Shown here: piece by piece, positions 1-11,527 of the stretch
Layout of the letters: every line of letters starts with the position of its first letter
How positions within the stretch are numbered: the first letter of the stretch is position 1
From: Ryuthela nishihirai
Taxonomy: Eukaryota > Arthropoda > Arachnida > Araneae > Heptathelidae
DNA: 64,000 nucleotides
NCBI GenBank assembly: GCA_038380435.1
Contig: JAWZYU010000025.1
Span: forward strand, 27,194,707 to 27,258,706
Direction of reading: 5' to 3'
The notes under the pieces: generated by a model
The model's database searches: none
Told to the model about the DNA's origin: nothing
The model's input: only the letters and a program-made list of their open reading frames with translations
Made by a program: the position numbers and the translations under genes

Positions 1-99
1 TTATTTAAAACTGTTAACTCTTAAACATGTTAGAATAAGTAGTTCATTTAGAAAATAAAATTTAGTGTCTTATTTTACAAGCATTATTTCTCTTATTAG

Positions 100-304
100 T
101 ATGCCTCTGTTCTTGATAATTTGACTCCTGATGATGTGCGGCAGCTTATAGAGAGTGAAGATGAATTCCAAAGGTGTGGCTCATTTATTCGTGTGTTTCC
201 ATCTGCAACGTCTTCAGAATATCTAAAATATTTTGAACATTGCCGCTATTACAATCTTCTTTTAGATGCATGGGAGCAAAAGTATCATAGTAATAGAGCT
301 AAAG
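100..304 (+). CDS. TTLL-family tubulin polyglutamylase, internal exon (antepenultimate of four seen)
   Basis: Tubulin tyrosine ligase-like enzymes add glutamate side chains to tubulin tails on microtubules. This exon encodes the end of the catalytic domain and what follows: it reads YASVLDNLTPDDVRQLIE, later SEDEFQRCGSFIRVFPS and YYNLLLDAWEQKYHSNR. The pattern 'LTPDDVR.L...EDE..R.G.F.R.FPS' followed by 'RYYNLLLDAWE.KY' is typical just C-terminal of the TTLL core. The acceptor is a pyrimidine-rich TCTTATTAG at 91-99 and the donor is GTAAAC after 304. The exon is 205 nt and ends in phase 1, which fits the next exon. The upstream catalytic exons lie outside the window. I favour a TTLL4-like member, but TTLL5/6 types share these motifs, so no symbol is given. 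Confidence 0.85.
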
Positions 305-634
305 GTAAACTCTAGTTTATAATAGTTCATAACTAACTTTAAGATATTGGAGGGTTTTTTTTAATTGTGCTATTGTTTCAAAGGTAAACTTTTTTATAAG
401 CAGTAATGCATTTGATTCAGAAATTATTTGATCTCAATTTTAATGCTTCAGTTTAACTTTATATGCTTTAATTTATTTTTGTTTATTTTTACTGTTGTTT
501 AGCTATCTATTGTTTAGTTTTTGTTCTGAGTTATCTCACTTTTAGTAGCAAAATAACTTTTTCTGGCACTGCTTTGTTAGTTTCACACATTGTCAAGTAC
601 CAGAAATCTAAGCCTATACATTACACTTAATAAA

Positions 635-681
635 CCTAGAAGCTACTCCTAGCTTATAAACAAATAGGAGTAACTTCTAGG
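635..681. repeat. Short hairpin in TTLL intron 1
   Basis: CCTAGAAGCTACTCCTA at 635-651 is repeated inverted at 665-681 with one mismatch in 17 and a 13-nt spacer. No flanking duplication was identified. Confidence 0.6.
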
Positions 682-1010
682 ATTTTTCTTTGTCCTCTGT
701 GTTCAAATGAAATAGCAATTTTTTAATTTTACTGAAATAAAGTGAAAGAATACAAAAAATGTTGCATTTTTTTTAAGTTGAATGAATAAATGATATACTA
801 TTATCAAAAGGTAAGTAAGGTGAACAAATTCGCTTAACTTTATTTTTTTTAAGAATTTTTGATATCTTGTTTTTTCAGAAATGCTTTTTCTTTTGATATG
901 TAACATGGCATTTTTCCCTTTTAGTTGCTTAAGGATAAGGTTCTAAAATTATTTTACTTTCTGAAAATACTTCAAAATTAATTTGACCACCAAGTATTGG
1001 GTTATTTTAT

Positions 1011-1153
1011 TTCTGAGTGGCACTTTTTTTGTACACTATGGGCTAAATGGCCAGATTACAAACCCCAAATGTTCAGATAAGGTTGAGGAAGTGGATCCAC
1101 TATACGGCTGTTAAGAGACAGATGGAAACCTTCTGTCAAGGCCATCCAGCAGA
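1011..1153 (-). mobile_element. SINE-A fragment (3' half, decayed)
   Basis: Matches the reverse complement of the SINE-A 3' half: CTGAGTGGCACTTTTT, GGGCTAAATGGCC and GTCAAGGCCATCCAGC are recognisable. The tRNA-like head is missing. Confidence 0.75.
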
Positions 1154-1377
1154 CAGTTGATGTCAGTGTAATGTAATGGGGGTGTTTTCAATTCACACAT
1201 TGGGTCCCTTAACATCAATGGAGCAATATTTGAATGCCACAGAATATTTGAACATCATTGCCAGTCTGATGCAGCCCTCCAATGCTGCAGTGTATCCATA
1301 TGGAAATGAGTACTTTTTTTTTATGAATGTTTTAGCAGGATAATGCTTCATGTCACACCAAGGAACCAAACACTATA

Positions 1378-1690
1378 AGGGTTCTCAGATTCAAGTCCCA
1401 ACTCTGCTAGTGTTGATAGATTTATCTCCTCCTAACCCCCACCCGGCCCTTCATCAGAAAGAAGACAGTGATGGGTTGAAAAACTGCTGTCTGTTGAATG
1501 TGATGTTAAGCTTTGACCTTGTGTGCATTACATCCATACCCTTGGCACATTAAAGCCTGCCATTTGTCTCCTAATTGCTGTTCAATGGGTCCCCTTCCCC
1601 CTATTTTCTCTGAGCCCTTGGGGTCCTTGTGACTTAACCATTTACCCATTGTGTGCAGAAACTGCCATTCAGAGGTAAAACAAACCAAAC
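1378..1690 (+). mobile_element. SINE-A copy, old and diverged
   Basis: A degenerate B box (AGATTCAAGTCC) is followed by the SINE-A body, including GATTTATCTCC, GATGGG, GACTTAACCATTTACCCA and the terminal CAGAGGTAAAACAAACC. The A-box end is lost. The short open frames here are chance frames in this repeat. Confidence 0.8.
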
Positions 1691-1850
1691 TAAGGGTTAA
1701 AAATGCTGGTTAAGAATAGTATTAAATGTGAGAACAGTGTAGTAAATGGAAAATTTATAGAAACTAAAGATTAAACGTTATATTTAACATATATTCTAAT
1801 CAATAAGTAATATCCACAGAATTATTTGTTGACTTTAAAGTCAATAAATC

Positions 1851-2061
1851 AATAAATAGTTTTGTGGAAAAAGGTTTTACCAATGTGGAATTAGAACCCA
1901 TGTCTCTCAAGATGCATGCCAGAGTGTTCTAAAACCACTAATGTCAACTCTGTCTTTTTTCCACTAATATGGCTTATACTTGTATCTGGAAAGATACAAA
2001 TATAAGTCATGTTAGCGGATCCCACTCGTCAGCAAAACTTTTTTCCACAAAATTATTTATT
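1851..2061. mobile_element. Foldback element, family C (small copy)
   Basis: The ends are inverted repeats: AATAAATAGTTTTGTGGAAA at the left against TTTTTTCCACAAAATTATTT at the right. The left arm contains GGAATTAGAACCCATGTCTC, an inverted tRNA B-box-like stretch. The centre has a second hairpin (about 1968-2015) around ATACTTGTATCTGGAAAGATAC. The same end sequence recurs at 59876-60149, and a related design occurs at 21446-22161. Confidence 0.55.
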
Positions 2062-2542
2062 AACTTATATTCTATTTATTCAGAAAAAAATTATTGAAAA
2101 ATCAAAGTGAAATTTTAATGAAAAATCATAAAATATGTTGTTCTAAAGCATTAATAGATTTATTATAGCTATGATTTTTCCCACCTTTTTCCTTTGTTGA
2201 AAAGAAAGCTATGATGATATGCTACTGAAGAGCAATTTGAACTATTAATTTCAAGAAACAAATATTCATTGTGAAATATACTAAATAATGGTTTTCAAAA
2301 GTTATTTGTTGTAAGGATTTAAATTAAACTGCTTAAATAGAAATCATATCACTAGCTATCATATACCTTGATATTTAACTTTATATGTAATATTTCATTT
2401 TCCATCTTGTCTAGTCTCTTCCTTTAATAAGAGTTGTAGGTTATTTGAATGAAAAAACATGTAATATGTTTGCTTTTGAAGTATTCAAATTAAAACTTGT
2501 TTCTAAATGTGTTTTTTATTTTGCAATCTGTATGTCTTACAG

Positions 2543-2616
2543 GCATTACTCTTCTACAAAATTTATGCAAAGAGAATTTTCATCTTCAGACATTGTACAA
2601 AGAACCTTTATCCAAG
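2543..2616 (+). CDS. TTLL-family polyglutamylase, next coding exon
   Basis: A 74-nt exon with acceptor CTTACAG before 2543 and donor GTAAAGT after 2616. Entered in phase 1 from the exon ending at 304, it completes a glycine codon and reads ITLLQNLCKENFHLQTLYKE, then PLSK, ending in phase 0. 'KG(I/V).LL..LC...FH' is the usual continuation after the 'AWE.KY..NR' motif in TTLL proteins, which supports both the splice pairing and the family. The intron before it is about 2.2 kb. Confidence 0.8.
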
Positions 2617-2650
2617 GTAAAGTAATTTGTAAACTATATTATGATGTATA

Positions 2651-3039
2651 TACACTGAGTGGCACCTTATTAGGGACACTTTCCCATAAACATGCTATGA
2701 TATTTCAAGTATACAGGCAGGTATTTAGGAATTTCGTGTGTGTGTGTATATATTCAATTCAGCACAAGAATAAATAGAAAAGAATTGAGTGACCTTGAAA
2801 AACATGGTATGGTAGTTGGCTCCAGATACACTGGTATGAACAACTTAGAAACAGTAACCCTGCTGGTATTTTCAAGCATGATAGTATCTTGGATGTATTG
2901 GGAATGGTGTAACACTACAAAAGCATCCAGCCAACTGCAGTCCTGTGGTCAGAAACAGTTTGGTGATGAAAGAGGCCAAGGGAAGCAGAACTGTGCAGAG
3001 TCACAAAAACAGTCGGCAAAATTCGAATCTACTTGGTAA
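2651..3039 (+). pseudogene. Tc1-like transposase remnant (N-terminal HTH part) with 5' inverted-repeat end
   Basis: The frame from 2767 reads RINRKELSDLEKHGMVVGSR, then later FSSMIVSWMYWEWCNTTK and QLQSCGQKQFGDERGQGKQ. This matches the N-terminal paired-type helix-turn-helix region of Tc1 transposases ('KELSDFERG.VVG', 'GFS..TVS.VY.EW', 'CGRK...DERGQRR'). The start TACACTGAGTGGCACC at 2651-2666 resembles a Tc1-type terminal repeat. The DDE catalytic part is absent, the frame stops at 3037-3039, and no right end was found, so this is a truncated dead copy inside a host intron. Confidence 0.7.
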
Positions 3040-3355
3040 AATACAGGCGAATTGTGACCTTTCTTCAGCTGCCCTGACTCTTAGTCATTATTAGCTTTTT
3101 TAATATTATGATAAGAACACCATAGTCTTTGCTTCTCTTTGGGCTTTCTAATGAACACAAAAAAGCATTTCTAAGTCAAGAGTTATAGCAAGAAAATCTT
3201 CATTGTGATAAAATACATTTTTGCACACAGTTAAAACATTGAAATGCCACTAAAAGTCACTGTTTTAGATTGTTATTTTCAACCATTACCCTATTGTTTG
3301 AGTACCACAAAAAAATACCAGATTCCTTAATTGATTATGAAAAAATTAATACAGC

Positions 3356-3662
3356 CTTATCCCATGTTCAAGTGGTCCAGCCCACCCTGTCCTGCTGCTA
3401 TTGTTACAAAATTCGGGTGTCAGCTCTACCTTTACCATTGCCTTCATATGACATCAGACAAATTTGAACTTCACACTGAAAATTGGATTTAGAGACCATT
3501 GCTATTTTTTCTGTATTCTGACAGAATTTGGCATCTGTCCAAATTCATCTGAATTCGCATTGAAGCCACAGGCAGAACCAACATTTGCACTTCATAATAA
3601 CAGCAACATTACAGGGTGGACTAGAGCATATGGGACTACACCACTTGAATGTGAAATAAGGT
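3356..3662. mobile_element. Inverted-repeat (MITE-like) element in TTLL intron 2
   Basis: The left end CCTTATCCCATGTTCAAGTG is the imperfect inverse of the right end CACTTGAATGTGAAATAAGG. Pairing continues inward for roughly 110 nt per arm (CCACCCTGTCCTGCTGCTAT against the inverse of AACAGCAACATTACAGGGTG). No transposase is encoded. The superfamily is unknown. Confidence 0.6.
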
Positions 3663-4701
3663 TGTGTCCATTTTTTCATACTCGATGAAAGAACCGGGAA
3701 ATGATTTTTGGTACTTGAACAAATGAGTAGGGTAATGTTGAAGATAATACAGTAAGATAATGGCTTTTTGTGGTATTTCTGTAAAACTTCTATTATAAAC
3801 TATCCTCAGCTTTTGGGTTTGCTTTTAAGAAAAATAGATTTTGCTCTGAATGTCAGTTACATGTAGAGTAACATTTCATCTCTTGTGATGGCATTTAAAT
3901 TCCTTTCGTTTCACATAAACTGACTCTTATAAATGAAAAATTGCCGTACAGTAGAGTTACTCTATTTAGAGCTATATGTATGTGTAGTAGTGATTTTAAT
4001 AGGTTTATACATGCTTGAACTTCATATTTGGTTATTTTATGTGGAATTTAAAAGCTGTTTTAAGCATTATTGTGTTGGGTTTTTTTTTTCAAAAAATGCA
4101 TGAAATTTTGGACTATAATTTTGTAGGTATATATGTTCTGTTGCCAAAAAATATTCATGCACCTCCATGTTATTTGAATGGAAGGCCATATCATAGCTCC
4201 ATAACTACAAAAAAGCATTTTATGGAAAATTGTCACTGGCGATAAATTCCTCACTTGCATCTTTCTAAATCTTGATTGTTCACAATATTCATTTGATATT
4301 AAAAGATTTATGGAGGTTGAGCATTTAACAACAGCATCATTGATAACAATTTACCTCAAAAATTAATGCTATTATTGCAACAAATAGCTTACTAAAATGT
4401 AATTTTAGAATATCTAACAGCAGCTTCTGCTGTTTAAATGTTTCCCACTTCAATATATTTTTTTAAGTTTTAAACATGTTCTTGAGAGTCGAGATTTAGA
4501 GAGATTTTAGCGAGATTTTCGATTTTTTTTTTATGAAATTTTTTCATAAAATGTTTATTTTGAAAATTAAGGAACTTTGAATGTGGTTTTCCATTCACAT
4601 GATGTAGAAATGTGTGTTTTCTTTTTAATATAGTTTATTTATCATAAATGTAAAAATAATTAAATTGTGTTTGACATTTATTTTGAATTATTTTCATACA
4701 G

Positions 4702-4778
4702 AACTCCATTTTGACAACAACAGCTGACAATCCTTCTGGTGGAACTACTCCTGAATGCAGTGAATGTGTAGATAAGAA
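4702..4778 (+). CDS. TTLL-family polyglutamylase, penultimate coding exon
   Basis: A 77-nt exon with acceptor TTTCATACAG before 4702 and donor GTAAGG after 4778. In phase 0 it reads NSILTTTADNPSGGTTPECS, then ECVDK, and it ends in phase 2. Serine/threonine-rich sequence here is consistent with the disordered C-terminal tail of TTLL proteins and carries no catalytic motif. Support comes from good splice sites and exact phase agreement on both sides rather than from strong conservation. Confidence 0.65.
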
Positions 4779-7297
4779 GTAAGGACAATAAAAAATTAAA
4801 AGTCTTCTTCAAATAACTGTATAAAAGTCAAAATCACTTGCTTATATCACAGTGCCTTAATCTAATCCTCATATAACCCAATACTAACATTTAATTATAA
4901 TAAAAAATAACATACCATAAATGTAGCTACTACATTTTTACCTGAGCTTACCATGATAACAGATAACAGGCATCAAGTGCAGGATATGATGGGTAAGTGT
5001 CAATGACATTATTGCAAGCTTGGGGTACTCAGTTTTTTGAGGCTGCGTTTCATAAAGCTTGTTAATGAACATGATAGACAAACAGGATTTCCTAATGGTG
5101 TAGAAGCCACGAGTCTTTTAGTGCATTCTAATCTGGAGTAAATATTAACCATTTTACAGCATGGAAAACCTGATTAACAGTGCTATGTTGTACTTTTTGC
5201 AGAATGCAGTAATCAATAATATATATGCACACAACTCTAATAGTTAAGACACAGTAGTAATTATATTCAAAAATTTAATTATCTGCAATATCATTGTATA
5301 GGTAAAACTTAACATTTCTAAGATACTTATACTTGCTTTTGATTGGAAATTGATCCTACAGACCTATTGATGAAGATAAGATTTCCTGGCGTTGCTCTCT
5401 GCAATGAGGGATCTTGATCTCATTGGGGGATTTATTCCAACTGTCATGGTTGACTTTAAAATATAAAGTCCCAAAAGTTATGTGACAGTCTTCATGGTAG
5501 GGTGCTGGTGCCTTTCATATTTTTCAGTAGAGAATTCAAACATGATTACAGTAATGTGATATTGGATGAAAATATGTTGCTTTTAATATATATTGACAGA
5601 CAGTGGATACTTTTTAATTATTGTCTCAGTTCCCAGCTATAAATGAAAATGTTGCCTTAAATGTAAGTCAATATTCTATTGTGCTCACTTATCAGGAACA
5701 ATGGTGAAAAATATAACTATCTGTAAATGAAGCTTCTGTAATTGCTTTGCAATAACTCCTAGGCTAGAATGACATGATATTAGCTTGGGTAAGAGTTATA
5801 GCAAGAGTGTCAAACACATGACTCGCAGGCAAAATACAGCCTGCAGGTCACATCCCACAGGATAATATTTATGATGTGGATAGTTTTGAACAATAAATGC
5901 AATTATTTCATTTTTTATTTTATAAAACAATTCAAGAACAAACTTTAAAATATTCATTCAGATCTATAAATATATTTAGTTCTAGATTATTTTAGTGAAC
6001 ATAAATATATGCAAGTTTTAATCTTTGTATATTTTTTTATTTGCTTGCTTAGAATTTGTAACTGTTCTCTAGTAAGTATGAGAAAGCAGTGAAGACTTCC
6101 ATTTTATATTTGTATTGAATAAGCATTTTATGCTACTATATAAAAGCTTGCATTGGCATAAAGTAGAACCTGGGTAATCCCTATGATCTCAAATGAGTTT
6201 GACTAGACTTGGGTAAGCTTTTGATACTCCTGAGCTATTGAATTAGTGCAGAATGATGTAAACTTTCTCTTCATTTTATCCTCTAGCTGTTTATACCTAC
6301 ATGTATTACGTATTTCACACATAAAAAATAAATTTAGTCCATGGATTAATTATTTTTAAACTCTGGTCAGTTAATTCTGGTTTCAGATCTGGTGACAGTT
6401 TACCAGAAATAAATTTCTTTGTCCTGGAACTAAGATTTACTAAGAATGTAAGTGCCCCCATTTGCTTTATCAGTGAATACCATAGTATTTCACCAAAAGT
6501 AACCCATCAGATGCCATATTTATTTATTAACATTTAGGAGTTGGTACTTGAGTTCCCAATTTAAACCAAATGCTACTGCACAAATTAAATTTGGATATAA
6601 CTTTTTATTTTAACTAAGAATATAATTTGAGTGCCCTCTTTTGCTTTGTCAATGAATACTGTAGTATTTCATAATGGCCCCAAACTCTTGTTTGTCACAA
6701 AGAAATACATAAACAAACGTCCTTTTAAACTTGATAGTGCAGTTGCTACGATTGATTCACTTGCTCTTGTTTTTCATCAGGTCAAAATAATTGCATTTTT
6801 AAATTTATGTACAAAGAAATTGAGATGGAATATCAGAAAAAATGCATTCAAAACTTTTTATTTACCTTTTGTAAAAAAAAAAATTGGATTGATAATAATT
6901 TTAAATACTTTTATTTTAGTCTCATGAAAGTGGGCCATGTGCAAGAGCAAAATAGGTTCTCTAGTCATCTGACCCTAAACCCATTATTGTTCATAATTCA
7001 GTACCATTTCTCTTGGGCATCACAGAATCAATTTCTGTTCTTTAGTTACACTCAGAATAAGGTACTACACTTTGTTTTTTTTTTATTTTTATTGCTGGGA
7101 AAAGTTCGAAATTAATGTGTTTCACATGTTAGTTCGTGGCACTTTAAGGGCTAATAAGCTTTAAGACTGAACAGTTGTAATATTTTTCTCATACCAACTT
7201 GACATAATATTTCAATTTCGTACACTTTTTTATGAAATGCATAAAAAAAAACTAGAAAATTTTAGGCATTAACTAATTCAGGTTGTTTTTTGTTTAG
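4779..7297 (+). other. TTLL intron 3
   Basis: Intron bounded by GT at 4779 and AG at 7297. It holds a possible hAT-type MITE (5812-6211). The open frames near 6631-7115 lie in AT-rich, poly-A/T sequence and are not credible exons. Confidence 0.65.
5812..6211. mobile_element. Possible hAT-type MITE, decayed
   Basis: The left end CAAGAGTGTCAAACACATGA and right end region CAAATGAGTTTGACTAGACT resemble the 'GTGTCAAAC...GTTTGACAC' ends and cytosine-rich 'GCAGGC...GCCTGCAG' subterminal region of common hAT nonautonomous elements. No clear 8-bp duplication was found. Confidence 0.35.
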
Positions 7298-7475
7298 GGG
7301 TAAAAAGATGGACAATGTTTATGCAAAAGCTAAAAGTAAGATTGGAACGCCTATAAAATCAAGGGAAAAATTTGGCCGTCCGTTATCTTCATCTTCTACT
7401 AGAGCCAACTACAGTTCAAAGTGGCAGTTGCCAAACAGTTCTCCATCATCAGTTACTAAATCTTTTACTGGATAA
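7298..7475 (+). CDS. TTLL-family polyglutamylase, terminal coding exon with stop
   Basis: The acceptor TTTTTTGTTTAG precedes 7298. Entered in phase 2 the exon reads K-GKKMDNVYAKAKSKIGTPI, continues with a basic serine-rich tail (SSSSTRANYSSKWQLPNSS) and ends SFTG-TAA at 7473-7475. The four exons sum to 534 nt, exactly 178 codons including stop, with phases 1, 0 and 2 matching at each junction. The tail is low-complexity and poorly conserved in the family, so this exon rests mainly on phase and splice evidence. A 3' UTR with polyadenylation signals follows. Confidence 0.7.
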
Positions 7476-9577
7476 TATATACATAAAAATTTGTTCTATA
7501 TACAACTTTCTTATGTTTACAGTAGACTTAATTCAGCTTCAAAATAAAAATTTACTGCACTCATGAGTACTAGCTATACATCTCAAACTTTTACCATTGA
7601 TTAAAATACTTTATGATACTACAAATTTCAGATATATTCTATTATTTTTGTAAGATGTATTATTTCGACTAGTCTTAATGCTTTTCACTTGTATATAAGC
7701 ATTAGTAATTTTTTTTTACAGATAACTGGGTTGTATTTTGTATACAATAGGTTTTTGATGTCTGCATTTTTAATTTGTAAGTTTAATACAATATAAGTGA
7801 ACAAGTATTAATTTTAATGCAGTATTATTATTTGTCATTTTTTTTTTTGAAGAAGTTACATTTCATTGACTTAGAAAAGTCAAATTTTACATCTGTATCA
7901 GAAGTGAATAAGGTTTTAATGTAAATGTAGAATATGTAATAAAATTCCCAATTGCTGCTCTAATTTTCAACAGGAACATTCCATTGATCCTTTCTTTTCC
8001 TTTTTAATTTATGTACCTTGTTTTATTAGGTGTTCCATTTAAAAAGTAGGCTCATAAATATTATACCATACATAAATAATAATAAATGTGGAAATTACTC
8101 TCCTTGCATATTTTTATATTTTTTATTCACATTTTTAATCATATAATTTCCCTGATATAATTGTGCATATTGTGATAGGCATTCAATGCATATGGGCTAC
8201 TAGAATTGCCTCTGTGATTTTAGATTGCCCAAGAGGTAGAATGTAAGCCATTGGATATCTATATGCAACAGTTAAATAAGTCCTTTCATGACTGAATGAA
8301 TCAGATATGTTCAGGTCTCAGTTCTGTTATAAAAAAAACTGTGTGTTTGAAAATAAAATGACTAGAATACTATTTTACTTATAATGTTACGTTTTAGTAA
8401 ACTGCCTTACTGCTAAAGAATTTACTCTGCCACCTTTTAATATTTTTTCTATTTTAACAGAATTGGTTGCTACATCATTACTATGTAAATGCTCCATTTA
8501 TGCATCTTCAGAATTTATAACATTTACATAAAGATTTTAATGTTAAATTTCTTCTGTTGGAGGATTTTCACATTGGATGTATTGATAAAGTACTGATAAG
8601 TATATGCAATAAGAATTAAAGTATTTTTTAAATGAGTTATAAGAGTTGACAATCTTTTATTTAAAAATTCAATATATAAAATCACCGAAATCCATAGACG
8701 TACATTCTATGGTTTCTGATGTCATTTCCAGTAACCACCAGAAGTTAAAACTTTACATCCTGTCTACTCTACCCAGAGCTCTATATATGGTAAATTCCCA
8801 AAATATAATCCAAATATTTTTAACCCTTCGCATTGTTAAAATTCTTTAAAATTGCTAAACTACTAAACTGTTACTTGAATAAGGCTCGAAACATTGTTTA
8901 TGCCCAAAATTTCTGATTAAATTGAATCCAAAAATTGGTGACATAGTATGGGTTTGGAACACTACACAGCAGTAGTGATTTTTTTTTTTTGTTACATCTT
9001 TTGGCCACAACTGACAGAACTAAGTTCTTTAAACCTTCTAAACATTAATTTTTCTGGTTTTTTTTAACGACTACACAAATAGAATGAGACAGGACATTGC
9101 TTTTAAGTTCTCTTATGTGTCTGGTAACATGATCACATTTCCCTTCTGGTTACACAACAGATAAGAGCTTATCATATGAAAGCTATTATTATCTTGCACT
9201 TCAGTAACAATTTTCTCTATTAATATAAGTAACAGTATTCTCTCTGATCCATTATCCATATTTTATAAAGCGGGTATGTCTGCTCTGTTTTTAATAAGGC
9301 TAATGAAAAGCTATAGAGGAAACTCCCGATTACCTGTGATCAGTGGTACAAACATAACCCAAAGGGTTGAAAAGTGTAAAATTTGGTTATATTTTTTTTG
9401 ACAAAAAAAAACAGTATTACGTATACAATTACATGCATATAGTTTCTGCTGTTGTAAATATCACTTTTATTCATTTAGGATCTTGCATAACATCAAAATG
9501 AAAAGTGAGCAAATATGAATTGCGAGATCTTTTATCAGTTCGTAGTGTGATATCGGTTGCTCTACATTAGAACTAAT
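7476..9577. other. 3' UTR and AT-rich downstream intergenic sequence
   Basis: After the TTLL stop the DNA is AT-rich with polyadenylation signals (7543, 7938) and homopolymer tracts. No repeat family or coding exon is recognised to 9577. Confidence 0.5.
7543..7548 (+). promoter_or_regulatory. Candidate polyadenylation signal of the TTLL gene
   Basis: AATAAA lies 68 nt after the TTLL stop codon. A second AATAAA at 7938-7943 is an alternative distal signal. The region is so AT-rich that chance hexamers are common, so which one is used cannot be decided from sequence. Confidence 0.35.
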
Positions 9578-9662
9578 AGTTTCATATAACTTGATTGATA
9601 TATTAAGGGTTTAAATGTAGTAGAGGGGTATTACCCACAGGTCAATCAAGTTACATGAAACT
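9578..9662. repeat. Hairpin with 22-bp arms
   Basis: AGTTTCATATAACTTGATTG at 9578 is inverted at the right as CAATCAAGTTACATGAAACT ending at 9662, with about 40 nt between the arms. It may be a tiny MITE, but no duplication was seen. Confidence 0.6.
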
Positions 9663-9714
9663 TGAAGTTTTGCTTCAAGAAACGTGCGACATTTGATAAT
9701 TTTCCATCATTAAG

Positions 9715-10214
9715 CAGTGGCGACTCGTGAGTTTCTAAATAAGTGGGGCCAGCATAATATTGTATACAGAGAAGAAATTATTAGACATGGGCGGCGATGA
9801 TAGTGCGCAACGTTCAGCAATTTCCCGCGACGTTAACCCCAATTTTGTCCGGTGAAAAAAGGAACGTCGATTGGATGGGAAAAGAGCATGTATATGTATG
9901 CGCGTAATAAAATTTCCATATATTGTGCCTAAGGTACGTACACCAGGATTTAAATTCAGTGGGGAGTTCGAGAATTTAGCCTCTGGGATGGGGGATAAGA
10001 CCTAAAACTTTGTTTCGCACTGATAATGGCGCGCAAGATAGTTTCAAGTGTATTCGCTAAATGATTATTGGAATAAATCTGGCAAGATATTTTAGAAAAT
10101 ATCCATGTAAAATATTTTTAGTTGTGCCAATTCGGAGTTTAATGTTTTAGCATATACTGTATATTACAGAAATGGTGGGGTTGGCAACTAACCCCTAATG
10201 ACGAGCCGCCACTG
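9715..10214. mobile_element. 500-bp hAT-like MITE
   Basis: CAGTGGCGACTCGT at the left end is inverted at the right as ACGAGCCGCCACTG (13 of 14 match). CAGTGGCG-type ends are characteristic of hAT/Charlie-like elements. Internal base composition (CG-containing, less AT-rich) differs from the flanks. The 8 bp on each side agree only at their last four bases, so the target duplication is not convincing. Confidence 0.6.
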
Positions 10215-10642
10215 AACATAAGATATTCCAGGAATGTATTAGTGATTAAGTATTGCTGTGGCCGGCTGAAAAAAATACCCAGTTTTTCGGCTCTTCAAAT
10301 AAATGGGTGTTTCCAAAGGTCTAGTCAAACTTTTTGAATGTTTCTACTGCTCATAGTGAATAAAATAAGTTCCTATGAACATGATCCGGAAACGCTTCCC
10401 TTTTGACTTGTAGTACATTTTAGGAGTGCAAGTAAAAAAGCCTGTCACAAGGTACGATGCTAGGAAAATTTGCATGTCTGAGAGCATAGTAAATGTATGC
10501 AAATGGACGAAATCGCATCTTTCCTAGGTGAGGTAATGCTACTTAAAGTGAGGACAGTTCTGATGTTATGTATAAGAATCAGTAGTCGTTATTTTCAGTC
10601 CATATGTTATTTGTGATCGTTCTTGGAAGCTTGTAAAGGAAT
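10215..10642. other. Unannotated stretch
   Basis: No coding, repeat family or clear inverted-repeat structure is recognised between the hAT-like MITE and the SINE-A target duplication. Confidence 0.5.
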
Positions 10643-10655
10643 CTAAATTCTTTGG

Positions 10656-10986
10656 AGGTGCAGGAGGGGCTCAGTTGATAGCGCACCAGGCTTGTAATCT
10701 GCAGTTCCCAGGTTTGAGTCCCAGCTGGATTAGTGTTGCGATTTATCTCTGCAAAACTCCAACCCTGCCCACAGTCAGTAAGGGACACTGATGGGCTTGG
10801 AAAGACTGCCGTCCGTCTGATGAGACGTTAAGTCGTGGCACCATGTCTGGGAGAGCTATATCCTGTGCATGTTAAAGAACACACTGGATGGGAGGCTACC
10901 ATCTGTCTCCCAACAGCTGTTCCAATGGGTGACCTGGCCATTTAGTCCATGATGTGCAAAAAAGTGCAGCTTAGAGGTGCAGTCAA
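10656..10986 (+). mobile_element. SINE-A, internally deleted copy with target duplication
   Basis: The copy has an A-box-like GGCTCAGTTGATAGCG, a B box GGTTTGAGTCC and the SINE-A body. It lacks the CTCCCCCAACCTTCTCTGAG block near the 3' end. It is flanked by a perfect 13-bp duplication CTAAATTCTTTGG (10643-10655 and 10987-10999), which defines both ends. Confidence 0.9.
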
Positions 10987-11104
10987 CTAAATTCTTTGGC
11001 ACATAGATTTGCATAAACAAAGTTTTAAAACTATGATGTCTATATGCTTTTTCAACTGCCTTTTTTTGGCAGTGGCATTCATAATTTATGGAAAAAAACC
11101 ATCA

Positions 11105-11460
11105 CATGACTCAGTTCTCAAAAGCTGAAATGGCAGACATTCATATATGGAGGAGCAAACAGAAACTGCAGTGAAGCTCAGTATCTCTACAGGATGGCTT
11201 TTCTGCACTGACGATGTCCAGCCAAGGATATTTTTGCAGCCATTGGCCTCTTCCAGAGGCAGGATCCTATTTACTGTAGTGAGAATTCTTTAAACAAGAA
11301 CTGCCTGATACTGGAGAAAAATACCACAATGTACGCCAGAGATCCTGCTTCACTTGCAAATATACTCTGAATCAAGGTAAAGTACTTTGGGGAAGACAGA
11401 GCCATCTGTTTAACAAATTCTCTAATCTGTTCAGTCAGACTCCAAATGAATTTCATTGCT
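11105..11460 (+). pseudogene. Mariner-like (DUF4817-type HTH) transposase remnant
   Basis: Read with one frame change after MADIHI, the + strand gives FSKAEMADIH and then GGANRNCSEAQYLYRMAFL, RCPAKDIFAAIGLF and NTTMYARDPASLANIL. This is the N-terminal helix-turn-helix pattern ('MADIH.VYG.A.GN..EA..LY..RFP.R..P....FA.I', then 'NP..STR.IA') shared with the transposase at 53.9-55.0 kb. Stops and frameshifts are present, and the catalytic DDE region is missing. The SINE-A at 11528 follows directly. Confidence 0.6.
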
Positions 11461-11527
11461 TATATAATGGAAGTAGTACTATGGTTTTCTTTATATGAAA
11501 TACATAGCAAAATCCTGGAATGATTGA

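Larger units (their letters stand above)
305..2542 (+). other. TTLL intron 1
   Basis: AT-rich intron bounded by GT at 305 and AG at 2542. It holds a 17-bp-arm hairpin (635-681), two decayed SINE-A pieces and a foldback element (1851-2061), listed separately. No other coding sequence is recognised. Confidence 0.75.
2617..4701 (+). other. TTLL intron 2
   Basis: Intron bounded by GT at 2617 and AG at 4701. It contains a Tc1-like remnant (2651-3039) and an inverted-repeat element (3356-3662). The rest is AT-rich with nothing recognised. Confidence 0.7.

Noticed and set aside
2445..2777. 110-codon plus frame overlapping TTLL exon 2543-2616
   Set aside because: It is in a different frame from the splice-consistent TTLL reading. 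The phase-matched frame gives conserved TTLL residues.
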